Assembly (NCBI GenBank): GCA_015680685.1
Contig: MNCI01021389.1
Location: forward strand, 199,456-240,240
DNA length: 40,785 nucleotides
From: Gnetum montanum
Lineage: Eukaryota; Streptophyta; Gnetopsida; Gnetales; Gnetaceae
Reading direction: 5' to 3'
Shown: one piece after another, positions 10,272 to 19,728 of the stretch
How positions within the stretch are numbered: the first letter of the stretch is position 1
Layout of the letters: the number at the start of each line of letters is the position of its first letter
Position numbers and translations under genes: made by a program
The notes under the pieces: generated by a model
Seen by the model: only the letters and a program-made list of their open reading frames with translations
Told to the model about the DNA's origin: nothing
Databases searched by the model: none

Positions 10272-11645
10272 CTAAGAAGAATCGTTGCTGCTGCTGCTGC
10301 TGTTGCTGCCGTTGCCGAAAACAAAAGGCACCATATCCGTGGACGGATACCGATACGGCCGGCGCCGGAATCCGTAGAAGCGCATGACCTGATCGTCCGC
10401 AAAATCCAGCGCTCGTTCCATGCCACCGTAACACTCCTCGGCTCCGTAAATGGGGTTCCTCCACCCGGTGCACGGCTGACACCCCGCAAAATGCGTCACG
10501 AACGGCCGGCTCTTGCCGCCGTCGACGCCGCAGCGCCGGCGCGCGGACCAGTACCGGGGCACGGACTTCTCGGCGTACCTCCGGCGCGCGCCGGCGCAGG
10601 CGGCGTCGTCGGCGTCGGCGGTCCGGCTCCCGTTCTCGTACCCGGCGACGAACACTTTCCAGAAGCCCTGGAACTCGTACGCGTTCTCGATGTAGATCTT
10701 GTCGCCCCAGCGGCCGTCCTCCGTGATCATCAGATACACGAGCGCCGACTGGTCGTCCGACTCGACCACGGCGCGGTCGCGCAGCAGCTGCGAGAGCCGC
10801 TGCGCCCAGGCCGGGAAATCCGGCGCGAGCGGCGACATGCGCGCCCAGCGTTCCATGAAGCGGAGCGACCACTCGCAGTTGCGGATGAGGAAAACGCCGG
10901 CATTGATGCCGAGCCAGCTTCGCTCCTGGTACACCTTGTGACGCCAGCCATGGAGAACCAGGTTGTATCCGGCGTAGCGCTCCATGGGATGCTCGTACTC
11001 CATGTCCGTGACGACGGCGTCGCTGTCCATCCACCAGATCCACTCCGCCTCCGGGTGCGCCAGCATGGCCGCGCGCACGATCGGGATCTTGGACCAGAAG
11101 CCGTACATGCGCGCATCCAGCAGCAGCATATTGTGGATCATGTCCAGGCCGTGCAAACGGCAGTAGTCCTGCTTGTTCTTCAGGCTGCGCAGCATCAGGT
11201 GGTCGCCCATGGGGTTCTGGCACTTGGCCGCCTGCGAGCCCGAGATGAGGAAGATCCGCGGGTTTCCGCCGTCCGTGTAGTTGCGGACGTTCGGGTGCGC
11301 CCGCAGCCACCGCGTCCGTTTCGCGTCCCAGTTCGCCGGCACCGAGCCCATTCCGTAGCCGAAGTCCGCGTCCGCGTAGAAGTCGTCCGGGCCGTTCTCC
11401 CATGCCGGGTCCTCCGCCGCCTGCGCGCCGGGGGTCGGCCCCGGCGTCCTCGGCGTCCGTGTCGTCGTCCGCGTCCGCCAGTCCGCGAGCGCGGCCGCGT
11501 CGGCGTCCGAGCCCGGGCCGTAGGCGCGCAGGAGGCCGACGCAGAGGAGCAGCGTCGCGAGCGCGCCGGCGCCGAAGAAGGCTCCGTCCATGAACTTCTT
11601 CAGTCGGCCCTGCATTATTATCTTGTCGTCCTTGGGCACCGCCAT
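10272..11645 (-). CDS. GT34 glycosyltransferase, galactomannan galactosyltransferase-like, Golgi type II
   Basis: This single-exon gene encodes 457 residues, a normal length for family GT34, which adds alpha-1,6-linked galactose or xylose to mannan or xyloglucan backbones in the Golgi. The N-terminus has a short basic cytosolic part, one membrane anchor at about residues 21-39 and a Thr/Pro/Ala-rich stem at about 44-85. The catalytic domain shows NPxGDHLxLRxxKNKxDYCRLHG (about 144-166), the metal/nucleotide-sugar DSD at 207-209 inside WIWWMDSDAVVTDM, LVLHGW at 229-234, GINAGVFLIRNC at 246-257, ESDDQSALVY at 295-304 and THFAGCQPC at 384-392. The RRRYAEK segment and WIWWMDSD favour the galactomannan galactosyltransferase/MUCI10-like clade over XXT, but substrate is inferred. 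The C-terminus ends in a short Ser/Asn-rich tail coded by an AGC repeat. The start is supported by AAACAATGGCGG, close to the plant consensus. The gene is far richer in GC than its surroundings and is uninterrupted. Confidence 0.93.
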   Translation of the reverse strand: MAVPKDDKIIMQGRLKKFMDGAFFGAGALATLLLCVGLLRAYGPGSDADAAALADWRTRTTTRTPRTPGPTPGAQAAEDPAWENGPDDFYADADFGYGMGSVPANWDAKRTRWLRAHPNVRNYTDGGNPRIFLISGSQAAKCQNPMGDHLMLRSLKNKQDYCRLHGLDMIHNMLLLDARMYGFWSKIPIVRAAMLAHPEAEWIWWMDSDAVVTDMEYEHPMERYAGYNLVLHGWRHKVYQERSWLGINAGVFLIRNCEWSLRFMERWARMSPLAPDFPAWAQRLSQLLRDRAVVESDDQSALVYLMITEDGRWGDKIYIENAYEFQGFWKVFVAGYENGSRTADADDAACAGARRRYAEKSVPRYWSARRRCGVDGGKSRPFVTHFAGCQPCTGWRNPIYGAEECYGGMERALDFADDQVMRFYGFRRRPYRYPSTDMVPFVFGNGSNSSSSSNDSS

Positions 11646-12250
11646 TGTTTCTTCTACGGACTGACTGGCCGCTGATTTGGGTCGTCGTCGATGGATGGAG
11701 GGGTGAATCCAGAAAACCCTTCAGAGCTACTGCGTCGTCGTCGTGGTCATGGATGAAGAATTGCAGAGTTGCTTTTGGCGGATCTGAGAAGTGACAGGGA
11801 GCCAATCATGCCCAGAATCTCTGCTTTCCCTGCTGCTCGGCTCTGCTCTCTGTGTCTCCGACTTGGGCCGCCCTGTTTGTCGTTGAGAAGCTGCTGCTGT
11901 CTTCTGCTTCTATTTGTGGGCTTGGACTGACTGTGTGGTTGCGCTGGCTTAGGGCCCGTTTTATGGTGTTAAGCGAGCGTGCCGGGATTAGGGGGCAGGC
12001 CTAACTTTAATCATTTGGCATTTGGGTCCGTAGCCGAAACGGCGCGCTGTGCGTCCCCTGACTCTGTGCTTCCTCCCTCGCTCACGCCACGCCGCCATTG
12101 TAAAACGGGCGTTCGTGTTGTATCCGCATTTTTGGCGCGCCTTCCGCCACGTGGCGCGCTTCCGTCGCTTTCCTGTGGGTCCCGTCTTCCAGGGAAATCA
12201 AATCAAATGGCCGAGTTTGTTGACGATGAGAGATGATGGATCTATTATTG
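11646..12250 (-). promoter_or_regulatory. GC-rich 5' region and putative promoter of the GT34 gene
   Basis: The GC- and CpG-rich island continues about 600 bp upstream of the start codon. On the minus strand there is a weak TATA-like CATAAAAC at 11958-11965 beside a GGGCCC palindrome (11952-11957), plus site-II-like TGGGCC/AAGCCCA motifs at about 11861-11867 and 11918-11924. These motifs are common in plant promoters. No transcription start can be assigned from sequence alone. Confidence 0.45.
11727..11809 (-). promoter_or_regulatory. Two overlapping small upstream ORFs in the putative GT34 5' UTR
   Basis: If transcription starts above 11809, the first AUG (11807-11809) opens a 20-codon ORF ending at 11747. 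Its stop overlaps the next AUG in an ATGA, and that second ORF (11727-11750) encodes six residues after Met (a Thr run and Gln). Both end before the main start at 11645. Function is unproven. Confidence 0.35.
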
Positions 12251-13937
12251 GGGAGGAGGATGAGTGGGGCCGGGATTGCGTTTCAGCTTTCAGGATATAA
12301 CATTGCAAAATTATAATGGTAGGCCTGACGGTTAAGCGGTCGGCGATGGCAGCTAACGGTTAAAAATAACCGAAAACGGCATATCTCGTGGGTAAAAATA
12401 ACCGAAAATAGCAAAGGGTATGTATGTGTAAATTTTTTTATCCCTTGCGTCAACGTCGCGCCATCCTGGATTCGCAGTAACAACGTCGCGGAATGCAGCG
12501 ATTTTGTTTGGCAGCGATGGATAGCGTGATCGGTTCTTTTTAACTATTCCGTTTTTTTCTCTTTATTCTTTTATATTGTAGGTGTATCTATATTATAATT
12601 ATTTTTGATTTTACTAGGTAGGACTGAGTTATACATTTCTATTAATTAAATAATAAGATATTAGCATAGTGGTAAGACATGATTTTAAAGCTCTAATTGG
12701 ACTATATATCTTCAGAATATATCTATGTTTCATTTATTTCAGGTTCCAAAATCTATAAACTTCTATAAATCTTGGGGACTGACACCCTGTAAACTTCTAT
12801 AAATCTTAGGGTGTTCCTATGTTTCACTTATTTCAGGTTCTAGCACCTCCCTAAAATTATTTTGGTTCTGACATCCTTACATGAGTTCTTTTTTGCCATT
12901 CACCTTAGATCTTTGGTTCTTTGCAGTTTTTTAAAATCAGCTTCAATTCTTATTTGGAATTTGTGAAAACATTCATAGTAAAAATACTTTAACAATTAAC
13001 AAGAAGCTCCTAGCCAACTTAACCATGTTCATCGTTAAAGTATGTGTAAAGTGAGGTTACAATCTCAATTCTTAGTTATGCATACAACTAACAATTTAAC
13101 TAACAAAAGCATTCAATATTACCAAAAAATATGAAATCTTCGAAATTTTTTTTACCTTTCCTTTAGGAGCTATTGATGTAGCAATTTGAAACCACAAAAA
13201 ATAACATGTTAAAACGAATGACCCGTCTTCGGTTCGAGTGAGTTCATAACTATGGACGGGGCGTGTGACGGGGACGAATTAATTAAGTGAGAGGGGTGGT
13301 GTGAACCACGTGATATGCTATGGCCATTGCCCAATTATTCAAGTGCCAGCAATAAAAGGGTCATGGGAAGGACATTTATTTTGTTGCATTTTCATTTTCA
13401 CCAAACTGGACGTGTAATTTTCATAACGTGATCTTGTAGATGTCTAAGCATGTGACGGTATCTTATAATGATTACCAATAATGGCAAGAGATGCCCCGAG
13501 GGGGGTTTTTTTTTTCTTATAAAAATAAAAATATGTTTTAAAAAATGAGATACCCCGCCTCCCTGGAGCTTGAGAATAATGAAATTAGCTACATGGCTGT
13601 TCAGGAATCTTTGCGAACTTAAAAAACATTAAGCAAAGAGGGAGATGTTATTTTCCGTTGTTGCTTGTGTTTGTCTCCATACAACTATATTTAGCTTTTG
13701 AGTATCTTTATCATCATTGAGTCGACGTGTGTGAGGATGATTTGCCACATATCGGTAGGTCATGATAATTACAATTTGGAATCAAAAGGCAATCATCACT
13801 TTGATTATCATTGTTGATTATTCGTTTTATAACTGAACACGTCCATTCCCTTTGTTACCTTATTATTATTATTAAGACTTTATCACTATCATTCATGATT
13901 CCCTTGAACACTATTGAGATATTATTAAGTTTTTTAT
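12251..13937. other. AT-rich intergenic DNA with small local repeats
   Basis: No gene was recognised. 12360-12415 holds two copies of a 'taaaaataaccgaaaa' motif about 43 bp apart. 12718-12842 holds a nested duplication of 'tatgtttcatttatttcaggttc' and 'aaacttctataaatctt'. 13501-13516 is a G/T homopolymer tract. Confidence 0.45.
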
Positions 13938-14030
13938 TTTGGTTGTGGGCGAAAGGCCAACTACTAATCACAAAGACCTATTCTTGTGATGCTAAATTAT
14001 ATTTTATTCATAATGCTTAAACAAAGATCA
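13938..14030 (+). repeat. Third, partial locus of the dispersed 49-bp repeat family
   Basis: 'gcgaaaggccaactactaatca' followed by 'gatgctaaattatattttattcataatgct' matches the lead-in and first unit of the repeats at 6890 and 7545. Confidence 0.6.
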
Positions 14031-14034
14031 AAGA

Positions 14035-14166
14035 AGACATGAGAAAAACTATTGAAGATAAATTAAGAATTGCAAATAAACAAATATTTAGCTCTTTGTA
14101 GAGAACTCATGTAGCTAATCCCATTTTGTTGAAATAAGGCTAGGATGATGATGATAATGATGATGC
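14035..14166 (+). mobile_element. Probable RTE-type LINE 3' tail
   Basis: 'actcatgtagctaatcccatttt' followed by 'aaataaggctaggatgatgatgat' resembles the plant RTE 3' end (GTAGCCGACCCC..., GGGATAAGGC, then a short GAT/TTG microsatellite). Only this tail is visible. It is an identification from memory of the family and is uncertain. Confidence 0.45.
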
Positions 14167-14615
14167 TTATAGTTTGGCCCTCCATAGGAGGCAAACACTT
14201 TGTTGCTCATCAACAAAGCAATTTACTGTTTAGGAAGGGATTCGAGACCCTTCCCCTTATATCAAAGTCTCAATATTGTAATATTTTATACACTTTTACA
14301 TAGATTTTATACTTAGTTTTTCTTTTTATTCTATTGCTCATACCCTACTCCATACTTAGTTTATTTTTCAGCACTTTATATTTAGTCATGTTTTTAGCAG
14401 TTTATACTTTTCATTGTTTCCTTGTTGTTCTTAGTTTATGTGTGGTAGGCTTAGTCTGTATTTGATTAAAGGTTTCATGCTCCTTTATTTCATAATTGTG
14501 GATATATTGAGGGTTACATTAATTCGAAGACCATTTACGGGTGTGTACTAAGTATTTTGACACTTAGTTCATGGGGGTGTCCTTATAGGAGTTTGTAGAA
14601 CATTGCTACAAGAAC
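14167..14615. other. Intergenic stretch with a short perfect hairpin
   Basis: AT-rich DNA without a recognised gene. CTTTGTTGctcatCAACAAAG at about 14198-14218 is a perfect 8-bp stem with a 5-base loop and could be incidental. Confidence 0.4.
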
Positions 14616-14620
14616 AACAT

Positions 14621-15430
14621 TGATGAGCGACAAGGTACCCCTATGCCCAACTATACGAATCACAAGTGTTCATGCATGATCTAGTCAAATTTCGTGGATG
14701 GGACTAGTTGTGGCACCTAGATTGCTATGCGTTGATCACAGTTCATTGTCTTCCCACTTGGACTAGTGGTAGCTTTGTCACATATGGTTTAGTCCAGAGT
14801 GAGGCATATGATTTTTATTATTTTATATTTTAAAAGTTTAATCGCCTACAATAAGAATGAAAGGTAAAGTAATTTAAGATCTAATTCATCTATTGCCTAG
14901 CTAGCCTAACACAAGTACTCATCCCACTTTCCTGGACACATCCTAAACACATATAGTGCTGCTAGGCTACCAAATGTTAAGCATTGTTGGGTTACCAAGC
15001 ACTATATGTATGCTCGAAGTGGTTGTGCTTGTGTTTATTAACAATTGGAAATTAATTGCTTAATTAAAATGTATTAAAGTAAAGTACATGAAAGTAAAGT
15101 GCATTAAAGGAAACATTAATCTATTCTTAGCCCTGCAAGGATTGTCAAAATAGTTTGTTTTTATTCCTGTCACACTCTGCTGTGCTAAGGTACATCAGTG
15201 TTTGAACAAAGATCCGTACACACTTAGACTCCTGTTGCGGGCACTCAGAAAATATTCTAACTTTAACGAAAACAAATTGTGCAAAATTCATGCCAAATAG
15301 AGAGCTCAGGCACTATGTTTATAGGCCAGCATATACCTTACGATGTCGGATACTCGATGTCACATTTGGGATACCCAATGTCACATTTGGGCTACCCAAT
15401 GTTGGAGCAGATAAAAAATGCACTTCATCA
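14621..15430 (-). repeat. Solo LTR, reverse orientation, perfect TSD AACAT
   Basis: It starts TGATGAGCGACAAGG and ends CACTTCATCA. It is flanked by AACAT at 14616-14620 and 15431-15435, a perfect 5-bp duplication, with no internal sequence, so it is a solo LTR formed by LTR-LTR recombination. A reversed TATA lies near 15319-15325. A tandem 'cacatttgggatacccaatgt' repeat sits at 15358-15402. Confidence 0.9.
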
Positions 15431-15668
15431 AACATTAATATTATTAATACCTCATATTTAGAGCTATAATCATATTTCATAAAACCATCCCTATTGTTGA
15501 AATTTTTAGGTGATATCTCCTAATATCTTATTGCTATTTTTATTATTCAAGTAGAATGTTAAGAACTAATACATTACTTTAGCTTTCAATGGTAACAAAT
15601 TAGCTTATAATACAAGTATATCATATAGGACTTGAGTTTTCACTTTGAATTCATCTAACAAAAGCTAC
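15431..15668 (-). pseudogene. LINE C-terminal fragment, continuation of the LINE at 24862-25873
   Basis: The minus strand reads 'LLLDEFKVKTQVLYDILVL' and then 'LLPLKAKVMY', resembling the region after the RT domain in LINE polyproteins. It joins in order and orientation to the LINE at 24862 once Element 1 is removed, with GCTAC (15664-15668) as the target duplication. Confidence 0.55.
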
Positions 15669-16458
15669 TGATGGGACGAGATATCGCATGGGCTGCGATA
15701 TCGCATATGTGATATCACGGTGCACTGTCATATCTATAAATAAGAGGCGACTCTCCCTTGTTTCCTCATCCTAGGCTAGACAGTAGGGAAACTCTGGTAG
15801 ATTGATCACTCCAGAGATAGAATATTTTCCATGTGCTCGCAGTAGGAGTCCTAAAGTAAACGGATCTTTATTCGAGCAAACATTGTACCTGAACACAAGT
15901 TTGTGTACGGCAATAAAGACGAGCTTCTTGGATAAACCTTGCAGTGCATGGAATAGGATTTTATTATTGTTATTTATTAGCTATCATTTATTAATTATTA
16001 TTTATTATTTGTTATTTATTGCTTTCTCTCTCAACCCTTCTCTCCTAGTTAAGTGCCTCAGTACGACCACTTCGAGCACGTGCGTTATGCGTGGTGATCC
16101 TAGCAACGATTAGTGTTTGGCAGCCACGGTTGCATCGGTTTAGGGTGTGTACGGTAAGTGGGAAGGGATGCTAATGTTAGGTTAAATTAGACTTAGTTCA
16201 TTAGTTAGAGTTAATAATTAGTTTCTCAACCCTTCAACTCAATAACATAGGAGATAAAACATAAAAACTATAAAAATCATATACCTAAGACTTACTTAAC
16301 CATACACTGTCACAACTACAAGTAAGTCTGGGAAGACAACGAATGATTAACCCTAAGTGTTTCATGGGGCGTGTAGGCACTTAGTCTGTTTCGACCGGAT
16401 CATGCGTGCTACCCTCGTATTTGTATGGTTGAGTGTAGGGGTATCTCGCCACTCATCA
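15669..16458 (+). repeat. Element 1 5' LTR
   Basis: Starts TGATGGGACG and ends CCACTCATCA. U3 has GATATCGC motifs, including the 12-bp palindrome TGCGATATCGCA at 15694-15705, followed by TATAAATAAG at about 15736. A relative of the R/U5 block 'cttggataaaccttgcagtgcatgga' recurs in the other LTRs. Confidence 0.93.
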
Positions 16459-16459
16459 T

Positions 16460-16477
16460 TGGCGTTGTTGCCGGGGA
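16460..16477 (+). other. Primer-binding site, tRNA-Asp type
   Basis: TGGCGTTGTTGCCGGGGA lies two bases after the LTR. The plant tRNA-Asp complement is TGGCGCCGTTGCCGGGGA, so there are two C-to-T differences. The same site class occurs in Athila-like elements. Confidence 0.9.
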
Positions 16478-16598
16478 CTAAGTGTTGTGCACTGAATAGA
16501 ACATAGGATATCACTCACATCGTTGGGAGCCTAAACGAACCTTCGGGTTAATTAAAGAAAAATTTATATAACGGTAAGTAGCACACCGATAAGACACT

Positions 16599-18064
16599 AT
16601 GTCTTCTTCTTCTTTTCATAAGAGCAACTCACCACCTAAGGACCATACACGAAACAGTCGACAATCAAAAACACATAACCGAAATCAGCCAAGTCCTCAA
16701 CAATACTAGATAGTCTATACTCATCCCGATGAGTATATTCCAAACTTTACCTTTATCCTCCATCAAGACAAACAAATGCGCTGGAGAGATTTGCAAGGTA
16801 ACATAGTGTTACCTTCGGATCGGGCAGTCCCAAACATGCTTCTTCGTGCCTTGGCATAGATTGGCATGACAGAATTATACGCTGAATACGTTATGGGTGA
16901 TTTTGACATGAGGGATTACCATCCCACAGCTTTACAACGTATGAGGGACTCAAGGTAGGCGAGCCAACATACCCTGTTGAAGGGCAAAGGGCTGCACGTC
17001 CTTAGCGAAATAGGAGATGATGAACCCATTATAATGGGTTCGCTATCAAATGATGTTCCCCCTCCTAATAATGGTGAGGAGGTGGGGTATCAGAACCTAC
17101 GCTCAACGATACATAACACTAGTTATGATCCCCGTGAACACCAACTGTTCATAGAGGGAACAACAACTCATAATAAGGATGGACACTTAGATTGTCACCA
17201 TGATCGGGGCCGTAGCAGCCGAAGAGAAGGCAAGAAACATCGTCATGGCGATGGTTCTCCTTCTTCTTTTCCTTCATCTCATCACTCACCCTCTCCTTCC
17301 ACATTTGGGTGCAGCCACCATGAACATAACGGTGAGGATAGAGGTAGACAAAATGAGAGACCTTGACGAGAGAGTCAAGAGAGAGGACAAGGGCAAGAAC
17401 AAAGGGAAAGTAGGGAACAACGCAGACATCACAGATATCATGAAAGAGATGATCATGATGAGCACCTACTTGCAACCCAAAGTATGATCAATATAACGGA
17501 GGCAGTAAGAATTCCAATAAGGTATTTAAAAGACAGTCGAATGAAGCATTTAGACATGAATAACATCCCACGCTTTGAGGGGGGATACAACGCTGATCCG
17601 CAGCATCATTTACAGGCATTCCACGATGCCTGTGCGTTGCAAAACATAGAAAATGAGTGGCAAAAACTAAAGTTGTTTCCTAGGACACTCATTAAGGAAG
17701 CAGAGAGTTGGTACTGGTCCTTAGAACCAGAAACCATCAGGAGCTAGAGTACAATGTTAGAACTCTTCAACGATAAGTATCAAACGTACTCCAGAGTGTC
17801 TAATTTGCGTAAGAAGATCCAAGGAAGGAAGCAAGGTACTTATGAACCCTTGGATGCTACCATGGGCCGATACTATGCATTGTTACATTGTTGCTTGGGC
17901 CATGGATACGCTCAACAGGATCAACTCCGCCACATCATAAATGGGCTAAGGCATGAGACTAGAAGAACCCTTGGGACTTATGCCCAAGGGAGACTATCAG
18001 AACTTAGAGCCCATGAAGTTCATTGCTTGTTGAAACAAGTAGCAAAAGAAGAAGGTGAACTATG
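16599..18064 (+). pseudogene. Element 1 gag, frameshifted
   Basis: The probable start is ATG at 16599, with a 121-base leader after the primer site. The product reads through 'YIPNFTFILHQDKQMRWRDL' and 'GNIVLP' (about 16730-16815). It then has an acidic, His-rich, disordered middle, 'RIPIRYLKDSRMKHLDMNN' with 'FEGGYNADPQHHLQAFHDAC' (about 17500-17640), and the capsid block 'FNDKYQTYSRVSNLRKKIQG' (about 17763-17825). Stops at 16708 and near 17745 and frame changes between about 16900 and 17480 break it. The same blocks recur in Element 2 and in Element M, which shows they are the family's true gag. The gene encodes the structural capsid precursor. Confidence 0.85.
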
Positions 18065-18079
18065 AAAAAGAGAGAGTGC

Positions 18080-18138
18080 NNNNNNNNNNNNNNNNNNNNN
18101 NNNNNNNNNNNNNNNNNNNNNNNNNNNNNNNNNNNNNN
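18080..18138. other. Assembly gap (59 N)
   Basis: A run of undetermined bases inside the gag C-terminal region of Element 1. Confidence 1.
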
Positions 18139-18838
18139 GGAGAAATTCAAGCCCTGCACATAACAAGGGTAAGGGGAAAATTACTATCTCCGATGAGGTT
18201 GTGGATTTAGACACAGACGATGACAGTGGATGTGAGATCTGCCAATATGACCATCCTAAGGGATGTTGTCCAATTATCTCACATCTACAGGAGTCTGGGG
18301 TGTATGCACTTAATCCGAGACTTAACCAACGGTAAACACCCTGAAGGTTACCTTATCCTCAAGGTAACCTAAGGTAGTTCCACCAACCACTAACATACTA
18401 TCCGAGTGGAACTCCACCACAACCCATCGGATAGCATTAGTAGTGGCAATATCCACAGTCATGGGGGATGCCATCGCCAACACAACAGTACCCTTACTGG
18501 TAGCTAGACCCATATGGATATTATGTGCAGCAGCTGATTTCTCCAAGTGACTCTATGAGCCACACAACTTCCCAACATCACTACCAAGTTCGGGAGTATT
18601 TCAGGAGGACTCCTTCTCCTTCGGGAGACATACCACATTCATCCCATCCTCCAACTACATTCGCACCTCTTCCACCTGTAGTTCCCATACAACATGCTCC
18701 AACAATGCAAGGGGAACTCCCTACTCAACCGCAACAACGTAACACTGCGAGAGTTGTAAATATCCAACCCGCTGCTGGTTCTGACAACTGTAAAAAGAGA
18801 AGGCCTTTCTTCAGAACCAGAAGCCCAGAAAAACGCTA
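18139..18838 (+). pseudogene. Element 1 gag C-terminus with non-canonical zinc-knuckle-like motif
   Basis: After the gap the frame shows acidic 'VVDLDTDDDSG' and then CEICQYDHPKGCC (18231-18269), a C-x2-C-x3-H-x3-C-C arrangement in place of the usual CCHC spacing. Element 2 has the same spacing. A Pro-rich stretch ('PPTTFAPLPPVVP') and a basic end ('FFRTRSPEKR') follow before a stop at about 18837. Stops interrupt the region near 18333 and 18550. Confidence 0.65.
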
Positions 18839-18923
18839 GCAAAAATAAGTGGTTGAGCCCATGTACACTCCTCCACCATCTGACACTTTGGAGCACCCTT
18901 CAGTCCAACAATAGAGTACGCAT

Positions 18924-19427
18924 ATGGTTATGTTAACGCATACTGTAACTGACTGGATTAAGGTAGGCCACCTTCCCAGAAAGTTATCTGATCCTGGGAG
19001 CCCCTTAATCTATCTACAAATCACTGGGAACAAACCACATAAGGCTCTTCTTGACTCAGGTTTCGAAGTTAATTTAATATCACGAGAAATGTATCAAACC
19101 TGGAACCTGCCCCAACTTAAGAAGAGCAACATTCAACCAGAGCCAGCTGACGAGTCCATCACCATTCCCTTAGGATTGGTGGAGGAAATCATTACCACTA
19201 TGTGTGGGTGGTCCTACCCAGCTGATTTTTTGGTGATTGAAATCAACAACAATGAAGGGGGCTTCCCAATTATAATGGGAAGGCCATGGTTAAGTACAAT
19301 AGATGCATACCTAGGGATCCACGATCTTTCCTTGCAAATATCTAAGATAAACATATATGGAAAGATCGAGAAGAAGAAAGTTCTATGCATCAGATACAGT
19401 GACTTAGAGGGTGATGACATGGAATAA
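18924..19427 (+). pseudogene. Element 1 aspartic protease domain
   Basis: An open stretch of 167 codons contains a retropepsin-type domain: 'PLIYLQITG', the active-site block ALLDSGFEVNLIS (DSG at about residues 42-44), and the second conserved block IIMGRPWLST followed by 'YGKIEKKKVLCI'. This enzyme would cleave the gag-pol precursor. The domain itself is open, but the reverse transcriptase that should follow is missing. Confidence 0.85.
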
Positions 19428-19728
19428 TGTTCAACATTTCTTCCATGTAATCGGTGTGCCTAGGAAATACAAATTCAAAGGTGCCTGTATGTAGCAACCA
19501 CACTAGTAGTAGATACCCCATGGTTGACAACTACTAGGAAGAGCAAACTAATATGCATGGAACGAACTAAGGAAACTCATGCTAACAACGAAGACATAGA
19601 TACATTGGAATATGCGCATCGCCAACTTCCACTCCTCAATCTAAGAACATCAATGGAGAGAAGTTGGGCACTTTTATGAAATTCAAACAGACGCTCATTA
19701 TTTTGGATCTCTTCCTTTCTATTCAATC
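19428..19728 (+). pseudogene. Element 1 post-protease remnant and pol deletion junction
   Basis: After the stop at 19427 there is a decayed segment with 'tgcatggaac' that also occurs in Element 2 near 40085. By about 19690 the sequence matches the integrase end of Element M ('gatctcttcc', 'tgggggagatggccacc'). About 3 kb of pol, estimated from Element M, is therefore missing between these points. Confidence 0.65.

Noticed and set aside
10183-11805. Long alternative ORFs on both strands across the GT34 gene (up to about 540 codons)
   Set aside because: They are Arg/Pro/Ala/Gly-rich frames expected from very high GC content. Only the 457-residue frame has conserved GT34 motifs, and the longest alternative does not begin with ATG.
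13205-13260. tRNA-like T-loop word GGTTCGAGT
   Set aside because: Neighbouring bases do not form a T-stem, and no anticodon or acceptor arms are present.
14198-14218. Short perfect hairpin considered as a microRNA or terminator
   Set aside because: The stem is only 8 bp, too short for a plant microRNA precursor, and no transcript context is visible.
17149-17475. Minus-strand ORF opposite Element 1 gag
   Set aside because: It is antisense to recognised gag sequence and has no independent support.
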